A stretch of 64,000 nt of DNA from Pteria penguin. Its lineage: Eukaryota; Mollusca; Bivalvia; Pterioida; Pteriidae. This document shows, in pieces, positions 22,183 to 34,200 of this stretch (position 1 is its first letter; each line of letters starts with the position of its first letter). Both the position numbers and the translations under genes were made by a program. The DNA lies in assembly GCA_035048485.1 (NCBI GenBank), contig CM068585.1, forward strand, positions 51,193,686 to 51,257,685, written 5' to 3'. The notes under the pieces were generated by a model that did no database searches, had not been told where the DNA came from, and was given only the letters and a program-made list of their open reading frames with translations.

Positions 22183-22317
22183 ATGTTATAACCATACACT
22201 TGTGAAGCATATATTTATAACTTTAGTATTACAAATGCAGACGATGGGTAAAACATTTAAAGTAGAATTTAATATATTACATTTTAAATAAGGTGAAAAC
22301 AAGCAATTAACAAGAAA

Positions 22318-22720
22318 CCGTCAAGGACGGTATGACCGGATTGCAAATGCTAAACGCAAAATGTTGATGTCGGACGGACGGACGGACAGACAGATTTTGC
22401 CATTTTATAGACCAGAATTGCTTTGCATTAACATTAACAATCAAGTATGCAAGCGGTCACCCTAAAGGCAAAAACGGTGTGTGTTCACTGAAGCGTAAAG
22501 TCAAGTTCAAGGTCACTAAAATTTTGTATTGGTTGGATAGAACATTCAAGTATCTACAAACCTACCAACTTTGACATAAGTACCCTTTAGGGTATGAAAG
22601 AAACCAAGCTAAACGCAAATGCTTAATGCAAAATGTTGACACCGTGCGGACGGACGGACGGACATGCAGACGGAGGGACGGAGGGACAGACAGACGGTTT
22701 TCGCCAATTCATAGACCGGG
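22318..22720. repeat. Dispersed repeat with CGGACGGACGGACGGACA tracts
   Basis: Two related segments, each ending in a run of GGAC repeats (22,370-22,395 and 22,640-22,690) preceded by AAACGCAAAATGTTGA or AATGCAAAATGTTGA and followed by TATAGACC. The opening ACAAGAAACCGTCAAGGACG recurs at 57,191 as ACAAGAAACCCTCAAGGATG. Confidence 0.6.
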
Positions 22721-22726
22721 GTCCGG

Positions 22727-22931
22727 CGCCATAAACTGAGAATATACCCAAGTCAAAATTTCATATTCTTCTGTTCATCAATGAATTAATAACTGGAATT
22801 TGGATTTTGTTTAGTTTTATTCTATTGATAAATAGAATAAAATCACTCTGCATAATAATTTATTTGAACGTTGGACAATGGAATGAATTAAAATGAAATA
22901 TTTGACTTAAGTATATTCTCAGTTTATGGCG
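22727..22931. mobile_element. MITE with 37-base terminal inverted repeats
   Basis: CGCCATAAACTGAGAATATA at the left (22,727) is the reverse complement of the right end at 22,931, and the match runs on for about 37 bases with few differences. The centre contains a perfect hairpin (TTTTATTCTATT, four-base loop, complement). It is inserted in the dispersed repeat above, which continues after it (GGATCCGGAATTGCTTTGCA). Confidence 0.8.
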
Positions 22932-23033
22932 ACGGATCCGGAATTGCTTTGCAATCCGGTCAAAAATACAGGGAAACTATATTACAATTAATGAAAATGC
23001 TTCAGCATCTTGTAAATGTATTTAGTATCAGAG

Positions 23034-25634
23034 TTACTCCTCGATGACACTTTCCTCACTATCACTGTCAGATTGATCGATCGCTTCCGGCAACTCGCCC
23101 GCATCTGCTAGGCTTTGTCCCCAATTTCTGACTCCGAAAGAAACTTTTTCAGACCATCGCGCACTTCCAAGGTACCACAATATAGCAGCGACGTGAGCGC
23201 ATACACCAACGACTCGGGCACCAGCTCGACACAAACAATACCAAGCTTGTACTTCTTCTGGATTATATCTGATCCATACTGTGTATCTCTTTGAGGAAGT
23301 ATGACGGCTTTGAATTTTAACTCGAATTAATGTCGGATCTTCTTTGTGAATAAAAATGTCACTTTCCCCATCAATATGTTCTTGGATATAGCTTGGGCTC
23401 AGTTTCAGTTGGTAAGTTCCGCATGTTATGTTCCGTAACTGCTCATCGTCTATGTTCGGAAAATCCAGTAAATCGTCGTCGTTAATTGGTTTCCATGGTG
23501 TTGATTTACGGATCATCTGATGTTCTTCTAAGTACTCTTTTAACTCGTTTACGGAATGAGATAAATACCGCATTTTGGCTGCTTCCAACTCATCGGCGTC
23601 CGGGTCAGTCGTAGAATTAAGAGGTGGAAAGAATTTGTTACACACGGCGCAAACTATGCGGACATAATCTCCTATGAAGGGCACTTGATTTGTGGGCAAG
23701 GTACGACTTAAGAACTTCCAACGTTTTATCCGGGCATTTGCAGACTCTACCACCCAGCGGACCTGTAAATATACATAGTACAAATTCTAAGTAAACAATT
23801 ATATTTAGGCATGACGAAAGACTCGTGCTGGGTGACAGTAATTTAATGTTGTAAAGTACAAACCCATACACGTATCGACATCCACATAGCGAGTTTAGCA
23901 AAATCAAAAGTATAATCATACTTTTCAAATTTATCATCCGGGATCAAACGGTTTATCAAAGCTTCACGATCGCATTTGATGCCTTGGAAGATTTCTTTTT
24001 ATTTAAAATTAATCTGATTATTATTCAAGGGGATTTAATTGTAAAAACGCATCAGGTATTTTTATCTCTATGACTTTTTAAAAACATAACAAATATTAGA
24101 AACATAGGTCAAGATCACAGTCAAGGTCAAATTGAAAAAGTTATGCGTAACGTTAAAGTTTTGTCACAGACAAATTGACAGAAAGACAGATAGACAAGCC
24201 AAAAACTAGATGTCCCAAAAGTTTGATTCTGGGGTCATACAAATAGGTGAAATCAAATCAACTCACTTTTGTCACTAGTCGACTCATGTTTGCATCATCT
24301 GTAGACATTTGTTTTTGTCCTTTAAATAGAAATCTGGGCATTTCTGCTTTAATTCCTAAGTCATCTAGAAGTGACAGGGAATCTCTGAAGCCTCTGTCGA
24401 CAACAAAAATGTCATCTTCATGGACCCATGACTTTATATCCTCAACGTTGTTTCTAAGAATGTGATTTAAAATAGATGCGTCATTATTCTTACTGTCTGC
24501 AAAGTATGGTCCTAATATAGACACAAAATATCCTGTGGTGGATGTAATAACCATAGGTTTCACTAGGGGTCTTCCTTTGTGAACGCTGAATGATCGGCGC
24601 TGGAAATAGAAGTTGTTGCTTTTCTCGATGTAGATATAAGTGCCGTCCAACACCAGAATTGCTTTCTGTTCACCGAAATCGCCGAGGAGTGATTGTGCTA
24701 AAGGTCGAGTATGATCAGAAATTAAACTTTCTCTGGTTAAGTGATTGAATCCAAGATGGTCTGGAACAAGTGTGCTGATAAGTGCTTTCCTGACTATGGC
24801 TATGGCTCTCCGTACGCTTGACTTAGAAATGTTGAATAAAGTCGATAAAAACTTGTTTGATAAACCCGACTTCATTTTGCAAAAGAATATTGCACAGGAA
24901 CATCTATGACTTCGAACTGGAGTATTTTTCACAAAATCCTTGATATTGTTACAAACATCATCAAAATTGAGTTTGCTTAGTCCTGTAAGTTCAATATAAT
25001 CATCATCTGTCAGCGCATGTCTTGAATCAAAGTCTAGTCGGCTCTTTTCGAGTTTTTTGCAAATGCCTTGCATGCGTCGTAACATTTCCACTATTGTTGT
25101 CCTGTTTAAGCGGGATTCGTCATAAATAGTTTTCATTTTTGTAATTGAATCAGTGGTCAATGCGTTATCTTCCAAATGAATAGGGCAACATCTAGCACCA
25201 GCTGGTATCAATATATTTTGATGTACAAACACTCTTGTTTTGCACTCGGATGGTAAGACAACTAACTTGGGACCAGGCCGTTTACATATGAAGCAATATG
25301 CGTGACTTGTGCTTGTTGGTGGAATTGGTAAGGACACTGAAGGTGGACTGTTCAATATATTTTTCTTCTTTGTTGGCGGTGGTGAAATATCTTCGTCCGA
25401 ACTTTCATTACTGGAGATAGTAACATTTTCGATTTCATTTTCCTTTTTTCGCTTTTCGCTATTGTAGTATTTGTGCCTGCACTTGTTGCAAATAACATCG
25501 TCACATGTGCTTTCTGTCAGAAAAGTCTTCCTGAGAAATCTTCTAATTGAAGCATTTACTTTTCTTCTTTCATTTGCTTTTGTTTCTTTAGAGCACAAGA
25601 CGCATCTATAGTAATTTGTTTTAACACTTGGCAT
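23034..25634 (-). CDS. DDE transposase with HTH and C-terminal SWIM zinc finger, two exons, uninterrupted
   Basis: Exon 1 (24,267-25,634) and exon 2 (23,034-23,762) join in phase 0 across a 504-base intron (donor AAA/GTGAGT, acceptor TTTACAG). They encode 698 residues with no stop or frameshift. Order: Cys motifs at 11-14 and 44-52, an acidic and basic linker, a second Cys/His cluster (C114, C117, C150, H153), an HTH-like stretch at about 220-285 (LSTLFNISKSSVRRAIAIV), then a DDE nuclease core. The proposed catalytic residues are D330 (LVLDGTYIYIE), D413 (FVVDRGFRD) and E462 (VVESANARIKRW), the last supplied by exon 2. A SWIM zinc finger follows: C632, C634, C644, H646. An AATAAA lies at 22,864-22,859. 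The DDE core resembles IS5/Harbinger-related (DDE_Tnp_4) nucleases, perhaps the ISL2EU branch. It sits inside the Harbinger intron; its own ends were not found. Confidence 0.8.
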
Positions 25635-25684
25635 CCTAAAATGAGAAAAAAAAAATGTAGTTCTTCTAAGAAATCAAAATGCCT

Positions 25685-25800
25685 TTTGACATTATACAGA
25701 ATAAAAAAGAGAAGGAATGTAGGATTCGAACTCATCACTTCAGTGTTGCTAAGCGAATACACATACCACTACACCAAACGCATCTCTGCATCCAAGTGAT
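25685..25800 (-). repeat. tRNA-like SINE head or tRNA pseudogene
   Basis: Minus strand carries TTTGGTGTAGTGGTATGTG (A-box-like) and GATGAGTTCGAATCCTACA (B-box-like). The acceptor and T stems do not pair properly, so a functional tRNA is unlikely. It is just upstream of the DDE/SWIM gene. Confidence 0.5.
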
Positions 25801-27438
25801 AATTACGTAATACTTAAAGTTACCTCTTGTAAGGAATGTAGATTACATTCTATTTATAGATGCAAACGGCGTTTTTTAAAACCTGAATAATATAGATTTT
25901 CTTGTAACTTATAAAAGTTACCATTCATAAGATTGAAGTTATCTCTTACTTTCTAATTCTATATTACGCAGATTTACACGTTCTGACTTCAGTAGTTAAA
26001 TCTTAGAACTAGATCTACATCAAATATGAAACAGATCTAGATTTAGATCTCCGGGCGGGGAGGTGTTGGTGTCAACTTGCAATGATTTTGGATACGGACC
26101 TGCAGCTGAGTCGCTGACAACACACCCATTCAAATAAAGTGCAAAGTATAAAAACATGTCCATTCATTTACCGACCACAGTACAGTACAGTAATGAAAAA
26201 TATACAGTACATTAGGCCTAGATCTAGTACTGTCAGTGCCCATTCAGTTTACTTGACTGACACAAATCATGGATATTTCCTATGAACAGGATTGCAATCG
26301 CTTTCTGCATTCTAGATTCTAGTTCAAAAATATCTTTTCCTGTAATCTCCACATACAGTACGTTTTACCAAGTTTTAGCGATTCATACATTTTGTGATTA
26401 GGAAGATACTGTACCCATTGATATATCTAGATCTATATATATATTTGAAGGGATTTTTTTTCAGTTTCAGTACAGTGGAGCGCTAACATATTTCTACTTA
26501 CTTACCTACCCAACGCCTAATTGGGTTGGTGAGGTTCGAGCCAGCAAAGACGCAATGCAGTGTAGAACTTTACTGTTTCCGAGGCGTGCAGACGACAAGT
26601 TGCTTAACGTCCCAAGTTCAAGTCTGACAGCGGCACCGAGAAGAATCGCGTAAATGATACTCGCTACTTAACCTACCAGATCTATCTATGAGATTTCTAT
26701 TGTATCTGCATAACTAATAAATGGTTACAGAGTTGTCCAAGCCTAATTTACAGTGGAATCTATCTAAAATTTGGCCTTAAGAGTATTTAAACCTTTAGAT
26801 TAAACTGGTTTTCACGCTGTTTTAAGAAAAAACTGTGACCATTCTTTGTAAATTCTACATTTAATATTAGAAGTAAAATACCGATACGTCTTTGGCCAAG
26901 ACCGACTGTGATACGCTTTTTAAAATCTATTATACCGTGTTACTGCACCGCATCGTACACGAATAGTCGCGTAGTTACGGGGTACTGATCAATCCGGAAC
27001 TCAAGAAAACTGAATTTTCATGTGGGCGCGTGTTGTCGACCAAGAAGATATCTCGTTCTGAGTTACATTTCATTACAACAATCAATTTACATGTACTTTC
27101 GTATTGGTCGAAGACTCGCGCCTATATATAATTTCTAGAAAATGATCGTTGTACGCGTAATTTTAAAGGAAATTTCCAATCCGTCATTGGTTCTCGGTAA
27201 TACAATGTCATAACGCGCCAATATACAATGCAAACTATAATGGTATATGGACATCCGTGGGATGAACTACATATTAAAATATGTTACAGTGTTATAAGGG
27301 AAATTTGAAAATTCAGGTATACACAGGGCTCATAAATGTGGTTGCTGAACCTTCTCCTTTAGATACATTATTCTCATCTGTATCTTTCTCGCATTTATTC
27401 TATCTTTTTAAACAATTTACAATGACTCTCGCAAATAT
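25801..27438. other. Unassigned DNA inside the Harbinger intron
   Basis: AT-rich with frequent AGATCTAGAT-like words near 26,010-26,050 and 26,420-26,440. A possible tRNA-like stretch with GTTCAAGTCTGAC lies near 26,610. I looked here for the 5' end of the DDE/SWIM element and found no inverted repeat partner. Confidence 0.35.
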
Positions 27439-27663
27439 TTAGATCATTAATAATGCATTTAATTGAGAAGAAATGGTGCGAAACAAATATCTCGCAAGAA
27501 AAACCACTCGTGTGAAACTTGTATGTTTAGACAAGATCTTAAGATGGTTAAATGCATTTTCAATAGTTATGCGATGTATAGCGGAAATCAACCGCAGGGT
27601 TGCCGTGAATAATCGCGATTGACCATTGAAGTGGTGTGCGGTGATGTGAACGCGATCGTCCAC
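27439..27663 (-). pseudogene. Possible relic of a Harbinger-type C-terminal exon
   Basis: A 74-residue frame with LRLISAIHRITIENAFNHLK resembles the Glu-containing box (R..IE.AFG.LK) of Harbinger transposases. No partner exon joins to it, and exon 4 of the transposase at 19.4 kb already supplies this box. It may be debris of another element or a chance match. Confidence 0.3.
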
Positions 27664-27689
27664 GTCAAAATATTATGTTATGGCGCTGT

Positions 27690-28215
27690 CCGTCCGTCCG
27701 AAATAATATTTTACGGACTGCTCTCTACAGTCTTCATGGAATTGGATTGAAACTTGGCATATATCTACATTAACGACGGCCAGTACAAGTTTGCATTTGA
27801 TATGATTTGAACTTAGAAATTTTCAAGGATTTCAGTTTTCCGGATTTTTTTTGCAGTCTTTAAAAGTATTGAATTTAAAAATGGTATATAACTGTATATC
27901 AGTAAGGGTCAAGCTCAAGTTCTTTATTACCTTGAGCCATGCGACTCATAGGTGAGTTCCCATTTGGGTATGATTGCTTTTGTTCTGACAGAGTTACAGC
28001 CCATGAACTTCGAGAAATTTTCAAGGATTTTACATATTTCCGGACTTTTTCTGCAGTCCTCAAAGGTATTGGATTAAAACTTGGTATATAACTTTATATG
28101 AAGAAGGGTCAATACCAATTCGCATTTGGGTATAATTGCTTTGGATTTGCCAGAGTTACACCCCTTGAACTTTTCAAGGATTTTAATTCTCTAGTTTTCT
28201 TATTTTTCCGGTTTT
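27690..28215. repeat. Two to three tandem units of a dispersed repeat
   Basis: Units about 190 bases long begin near 27,640, 27,822 and 28,015. Each has TTTCAAGGATTTT, TTTCCGGA.TTTTT, GCAGTC, GTATTG.ATT, TGGTATATAACT and CATTTGGGTATGATTGCTTT followed by CAGAGTTACA.CCC.TGAACTT. Confidence 0.65.
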
Positions 28216-28250
28216 CCTTAAGCGATGGGCGTATTATGCCACGCTAGGCT

Positions 28251-28262
28251 TTGCTATTATTA

Positions 28263-28321
<59 letters not shown>
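28251..28321. repeat. (ATT)n microsatellite
   Basis: About 22 ATT units with one ATC variant near the start. Confidence 0.95.
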
Positions 28322-28322
<1 letters not shown>

Positions 28323-29136
28323 CGAATAATTCATGCATACTAGTACTTGCTTCTTATAGGCAATAAGTAATATACGCATTTCTTTGATGAAATGCGCTGC
28401 AGTCGGTTTATAGGTTACGTGTTGGAAAAAAATGCATAAGTAACTGACCAGCAGTGTCTGAAAATTCAATTTTGACTTGTCTTGCCCTGTTTCCTCGTGG
28501 AAAATTTATATATGTAGAAGCCAAATCGGCAATTAATCTAGAGATATTTCTTATTGCTATACCCGCTCTCGATCTGGAAATATTTATATCATCTCCTACC
28601 AAGACATGGATGGCCCCTGTAGCTAGGAATCTTAACGTCACCAATAACTGCAAAAGAGGTGGTAGAGGTTGATTCCTTTGAGTCGCACACTGCAGGTTTG
28701 GTAACTGATGGAGCAATGTGAGAATCGAGTCTGGCTTGAATCTATAGCGTGAAAATACATCCTCTTCTGAAAGGTCTTCCAGGGTATTGTTTCGATCGCG
28801 AAAATTTCGTGGAATGTGTTCGCGACGTGCAAAATGACGATGAGTGACCATTGCATCAAGCAGACGACACTAAAGAGCATGTACTTCAAATCTCAAGTGA
28901 GCTTCGGAGCTTACTGGAGATTTCACTAATTTCTACTCAAATTCCAGCATGAAATTCATGCTCGAAAATTTTATAACCACGAATTTGGAGCACATACTCC
29001 GGCTCGAAATTTTGAGTCAACTTTCGAGCCAAATTGTGAGTTTGAGCTCGAGCTGGCTTTTATAACCTCAAACATTTTGGAGCCATACTCCAAATCCCAG
29101 TTTGGAGCTGGAGCCCGAGTCAGTGTTTATAACCTC

Positions 29137-29220
29137 CAAGCCTGGTGTAGTGGTTAAGCGCTCTTTGCATGGACTATCCGGTTTCGACAGCCGGGTTACA
29201 TTACTATTTTGAATACGTCG
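29137..29220 (+). repeat. tRNA-like SINE head abutting the Harbinger end
   Basis: CCTGGTGTAGTGGTTAAGCG (A-box-like) starts six bases after the transposon end. A degraded B box (GGTTTCGACAGCCGG) follows. It may be part of the original target DNA. Confidence 0.45.
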
Positions 29221-30335
29221 GATACATTTTGAAAGAGAAGTAAACCTCATTTTATAATAAGATTTAGTTTCTTGTGTTCATTGACTTAAAACACCTCATT
29301 TATATGTATAACATTATACAGGCACATCCCTCAACATAGTGTTTATACAATATACCACGGAAATAGAATGCTATATCTAAACTGTTAAAAGTCTATAAAT
29401 AAGGCGGTAAAATGGCAAAAAGTATGCTGATTGTTAAAACTCTATTCCTATAACTACAATTATACACAGTGAAATAAGACGAAACAACAAATAAATAATC
29501 AGATTAGATATAAAACATTCACATCATACGAGAGAACATGGAAACATCAAATTAAAATTGTGCGGAAAGAGTCGTATATTGAAATGAGTACATGAATAGA
29601 AAATAATATTGCATAAATGTAAAGATGATAGATAAATTATAAATCATAAGACCAAAAATCATGAAACCAGAGGAAATACAAAATTAGTGAAAATGAAAAC
29701 CAAGTAGAAAATAACAAAAAATGTCTACTTGAAGAGCATATGTGAACCCCTGTGATGGAGCGAGATCAGGTGCCCGGGGTGAGTAAGCATCTCCTGCTTG
29801 CTAGCAACACCTGTCACATATACCCAGTAGAAAGAGTCAAATCGTGTAAATTCCATATGTATTTATATATGAAGAAGTCAAAGTAGAAAACCCTCTAGTA
29901 TAGAAGGTGTCAATCTGTGTAAAATTATCTGAATATTTTGTCTGTACAATAAATAAGATAAATATACATGGTATAATATACCATAAGTATACATAAGTTT
30001 TTTGTTGAAATAAACAATTAAATATACTATTTCCGTAATTGCATCGACACCCTGAAGCTTAATTTCCGTCAAGTTCAGTATTTTATAATCGTTTTAACGT
30101 ATTTAATGTGGTTAATTTTGTTAAGATTAGATCTTTTGCGGAAAGAATCACTTAACTTTGTAATTATATTTAAACAGACCAGCGGGTTTTGATGCCTAAA
30201 ATAACAAATAATATTATCAGTAAAATACACATTTTCTGTGGTTACGTGCTTTAAATCTTAAAATACCTGCAATATAGAAATTTTAAAAACAAATACAAAG
30301 CCATAAAGACCCCGCATAATGCCTGTCACCATGAG
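29221..30335. other. Unassigned; holds one retroelement tail
   Basis: Mostly AT-rich. A retroelement 3' tail copy (minus) is at 29,740-29,825: on the minus strand CAGGAGATGCTTACTCACC then GGGCACCTGATCTCGCTCC. Nothing else is recognised. Confidence 0.45.
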
Positions 30336-30725
30336 CTTGACCTTCATTTGGTACCTAACAAAAGGTCTTGTCATAAGGAACTCAGATGCAAAATATAAAA
30401 TCCTTACTCGTTACGAGTAAATAGTTATGGTCAATATTGAATTTTTTTCAAATGGTTAAAGGTCACAAGTCACATGATGAAATATTTTGGTACGAACAGA
30501 AAGGTCTTGTCTCAAGGAACCTACCTACCAAAATGCCCTACTTCTTACTGTTAAATACTTATAGTCAATGTTAAAGTTTTCCCAATGCAGGTCGAAGGTC
30601 ACTGCAAAGGTTACATGATTAAATATGTCGGTACCAATTGAAAGGTCTTGTGATCTGGAATACACATGCCAAATATGAGAGCTCTACCTGTGATAGTGTA
30701 TTAGATATAGCCTATGTTAAAGTTA
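30336..30725. repeat. Three-unit tandem repeat, about 140 bases per unit
   Basis: Units start at TTTGGTACC (30,347), TTTTGGTACG (30,486) and GTCGGTACC (30,627). Each runs on through AAAGGTCTTGT, GGAAC or GGAATAC, CAAAAT, a TTA.T.GTCAATATT-like stretch and AAGGTCAC. Confidence 0.7.
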
Positions 30726-31156
30726 GTCGTATTATACAGTCGTGTTATATTAAAAAAAAACATCTTAGGATTAGTACATGTAAGTATTGGACAACATTAG
30801 TCGTTATTTCGTTGATATTCATATATACATGTAAGTTGTTTATTGGTTGCAATGCCTTGGGTAAATCATTTAATGATGTCAATTCCAATGTTTCGGTTTG
30901 CGTCTGGTCCTTTCATTCATGTTTGCAAAGCAAACCAATTTAGTTATCCTGGTTTGGTTTCATTACGTTTCTCATTGAATTGTTGGGTTTTTTTTATGTA
31001 CATGGCCTTCTTTAATTTTACATTCACGGCTTCTGTCATGTTCAGTACCATTAGCTGCTTATATACTGCTTTTATTAATACAATTCATCAAAAGGATTTA
31101 AATATTTTCTTCTCATCCATTTCATTGAATTACGAATTATCGTCATCATAAGAGCC

Positions 31157-31162
31157 TTTATT
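31157..31162 (-). terminator. Polyadenylation signal AATAAA of receptor copy B
   Basis: AATAAA on the minus strand, 67 bases after the stop codon at 31,229. It supports the last exon being terminal. Confidence 0.6.
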
Positions 31163-31228
31163 GACAGTTTGTATTCGTTGGATATTATACACAATCTGTA
31201 TCAGCCCTTCTTTCATGTATATCTTTCT

Positions 31229-34200
31229 TTAAATTTCTGTATCATCTACATCTCCTGTATTATCAACAAGATTCTCCATGAACACAAGAACTTCATCGTC
31301 ATCACATTCTTTGATCTCTGCTCCCCCTTCCTCACGATCGAATATGCTTATGCCGTTTTCTTGATCATGGCGTTCTATTTCACTTACTTCGCAGTACAAA
31401 TTATCTTCTACTTCAGATATCGTCACTTTCAGAACTCGTTCAGACTCCCTTTTTATGCCACTTCGTTTTGCAGTTCTGCAAAGTTCGATTTTCATACATT
31501 TGGTATTAGCACGGTATGATTTAAAAATATAAGGAGTATCTTAGATATACTTGTATCTTTATGAATACTTATATGTTATTTCGCTAAGAAGTTATTAATA
31601 TATTCGTAAATCCCTGCCAGTAAAAGAGTACAAAAACATCAGAAATTCCAAATATCTAATGGTATGTAATGGCAGGGGCAACAATGTACAACGGTGGACA
31701 TTCACGGACCCCTGAAATTCAGAGGTAAGACTAGGTGCCCAGGAGTGAGCGTCTCCTTTGTGGCTAGTCAAACCATCCGTGAATGCCCTTACATACAATA
31801 CAAACCAAAGATATTGATCTGATATCTACAACTCGAAGTCGAAGAAACACGACAATACATATGTAAATAGAATATTAGCAATCACGAGCCTCTGTCAAAA
31901 CAGGGGCGGGATCAGGTGCCATGGAGGAGTAAGCATTCCCTGCCGACCGGTCATACCCGTCATGATGCCATAAGTATAAGCCAAAAAGTATTATTCGCTG
32001 TCACAGTATTAGGAAACGGCACAGCCGTATTCAAAGTAAGTATATGTCATAAGCAGTAAGAATACTGCTGTATAGTATAGGTAATACAGATCGTTTAGTT
32101 ACTGTGAAATAAGGAAGTCAACCTGTCAGACAACGACACATCATATGAGCAAATAAGGTCGTTATAACGACCGTGAAATTTGCGGAATGTTGACGTAAGT
32201 CATGATATGTCATATCTTTGTTTGAGTAACTTTTCTCCTAGTAGTTGACTTCGATAAATGAAAGAGCAATACTCAGATGACGCTCGCCCATATCGAATCA
32301 ATTGGGTTATATAAACACCGTACGCAGGTGATAAAGGAATGTTGCTACTAGTATATGGAAAGTTAACTATAGGGAAACTAAAGTCATCATACAGACGAAA
32401 CAATATAATTCAGCACTGTATATGTACGTAAATGTGAACAAACACCGTGTAGAAGGTGTAAAAGCCAAATAACATCAGGATAAGGGGTATAATAAAACTT
32501 AAGTTAAACCGTCTGCGGGACACTTCTTTAAGAACAAAAAAAAACAGCCCTCTTTGAGCACATAAATTCAAACAGATTACAAGAAGAGACTTTTTAGTCA
32601 TCTATTTTTCAGATACTCTAGCTACCAACCTTTTAAGGCACTTGTTAAGGATCATCAGGTATATGGCTATCACCACGTTTATGACTACTGAAGTTCCTGC
32701 AGATAATTAATAAGTAAAGTGTTCCATAAGTAATTGTTTTGTACTGATCTTTTGGCAATTAGAAAAACACAAAAGAGTTCTGACATTATGCAGCACTTTA
32801 CGATTCATCAAAATCAACAAAAATATTGAAGGGTATAAACTTCTGATTTGTTTTCATAAAATGTTATGTATACATATCAAATGTAATCTTACCATACACG
32901 ACAGACATTGTGATAAGCTCCAGTCTTCCAAGATAAATTTCCTGTAGTGGGGATCGTGTAGAATATTCTTAAATAAAACTATCAGTTTGTTAGAAGAGTT
33001 TGTGAGTGTGGTGGGTAAAGAATTTTAATTTAGTATTTGAATATGGTTTTAAAATACATAACATATTTTTATGTATGTATAAAATACTATTTATGATACA
33101 TTTTAAATTTTAGTTCTAATACTTGAAGATGATGATTAATTGAATAGTCTTGAGGAATCGGATTTTGCGTTTGATATGTTGTCCCAATTTTCCATGAACA
33201 CGAACAAGAGGAAATCCATTCCACCACAATAAATTTTAACAATTATTTGGTTGTCCTCTACACGAATCTTTATTCCTTAAATATTTTCATTAGTGAAATA
33301 AATCTAATTTGTAAGCTGACAAATTCTTAAATTCTTCTAACTTCATTTGCGATATTTCAGCCAAAAATATTTCAATTAAATTGAAAATTTCAAACGCGTT
33401 GAACAATTACGTCATTATTGTGCTCGTGCTACAGTAGCATTTACGGAAAATAAACACGATTGATTGATTTTTGTTTAACGCCACACCACGGATATTTCAA
33501 GTATACGGTGACGGCATCTGTCTAATGCGGGGCATACAGATTTTGACCTTTGCAACGTACCCTCCCGAAGCAGTCTTTACCATGATATGCATACCACGAC
33601 ACGGGACCTCGGTTTTTACTGTCTCATCCGAAAGGACATCGGCATGGCCAGAGCGGGACTCGAATCCCGGCCTCCCGATCAGGAGGAGAGCGTTATACCA
33701 CCAGGTCACGCCGGTTTAAAATAAACACAACCATACTCTGTAAAGTTCATTTACAGAAATATGTTGAAAATAAAAAATACCAATTGATTTGCATTTTGTA
33801 ACTTTGGCGTTATTACATACTGTTATCGACCAGGCCATCGCAGAGGTAGATTTCAGTCAGAATTCTTCAGATTAAGTGAGGGAAACCTCAAACCGATTTG
33901 AATTGTCTTCAAATTGTTGTTTCCTTTACTTATTTGTTCATAGTTTTATATATAACATTATGATATAATACATCATGCATAATATAAACCAATTACGAAT
34001 AAAATTTCGGCCGTCTTTCTTTGATATACATATATTACAAGAAGACTCGTTATATACAAATACCGATTTTGATGTTCGTTGTGTGGACAAAAACCGAGTT
34101 GCTAACTGATGTGTCATAATCTGTACTAGAAATCTCCAAGGAGTGCTTCTGCTGACTGTTCTCTGTAGTAATAAGCTCAGCTGTCCTATTTCAATATTCA

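Larger units (their letters stand above)
19062..28851 (-). pseudogene. HARBI1-type Harbinger transposase, four exons, frameshifted
   Basis: Exon 1 (28,449-28,851) starts MVTHRHFARREHIPRNFRDR and continues with VFSRYRFKPDSILTLL, QPLPPLLQLLVTLRFLATGA, FPRGNRARQ and FSDTAG; its donor is GCTG then GTCAGT. Exon 2 (20,418-20,528) completes the Gly codon: [16 protein letters not shown], with the first catalytic Asp. A five-base loss at NFH-MNVQ breaks the frame just before its donor. Exon 3 (20,151-20,262) is IVCDPQFRITSLSYNWPG then VTHDNRIFRMSALY, with the second Asp. Exon 4 (19,062-19,438) is GEHDGFLLGDSGYQC, NPVGEAQKKYNTAHCRTRV then EQTFGFLKKRF, with the catalytic Glu, ending AHIVQSFFS. All splice phases agree. 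Without the deletion the length would be about 335 residues, normal for the family. The 7.9-kb intron 1 is expanded by nested elements. Confidence 0.8.
13417..29136. mobile_element. Harbinger-type DNA transposon, 15.7 kb, enlarged by nested insertions
   Basis: The ends match as inverted repeats: GAGGTTATAAACACTGACTCGG starts at 13,417, and its reverse complement ends at 29,136. About 85 bases (left) and 67 bases (right) inside each end is a second GAGGTTATAAAA repeat (13,502 and about 29,069), a likely binding site. Inside are the two standard Harbinger genes reading inwards: the Myb-like gene (plus, 13.8-18.2 kb) and the transposase (minus, 28.85-19.06 kb). Exon phases across both genes agree with a single element. 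Later insertions in the transposase intron include the DDE/SWIM gene, SINEs and a MITE. The bases outside the ends (TTA left, CAA right) do not form a clean three-base target duplication, so the target site is unresolved. Confidence 0.75.

Noticed and set aside
30336..30725. CRISPR-like regular repeat array
   Set aside because: Units are about 140 bases and contiguous, without short repeats and unique spacers. It is a eukaryotic tandem repeat.
31169..31519. 116-residue plus-strand ORF
   Set aside because: It is antisense to the last exon of receptor B, which has matching splice phase and a polyadenylation signal. The plus-strand frame has no splice context or recognisable motif.
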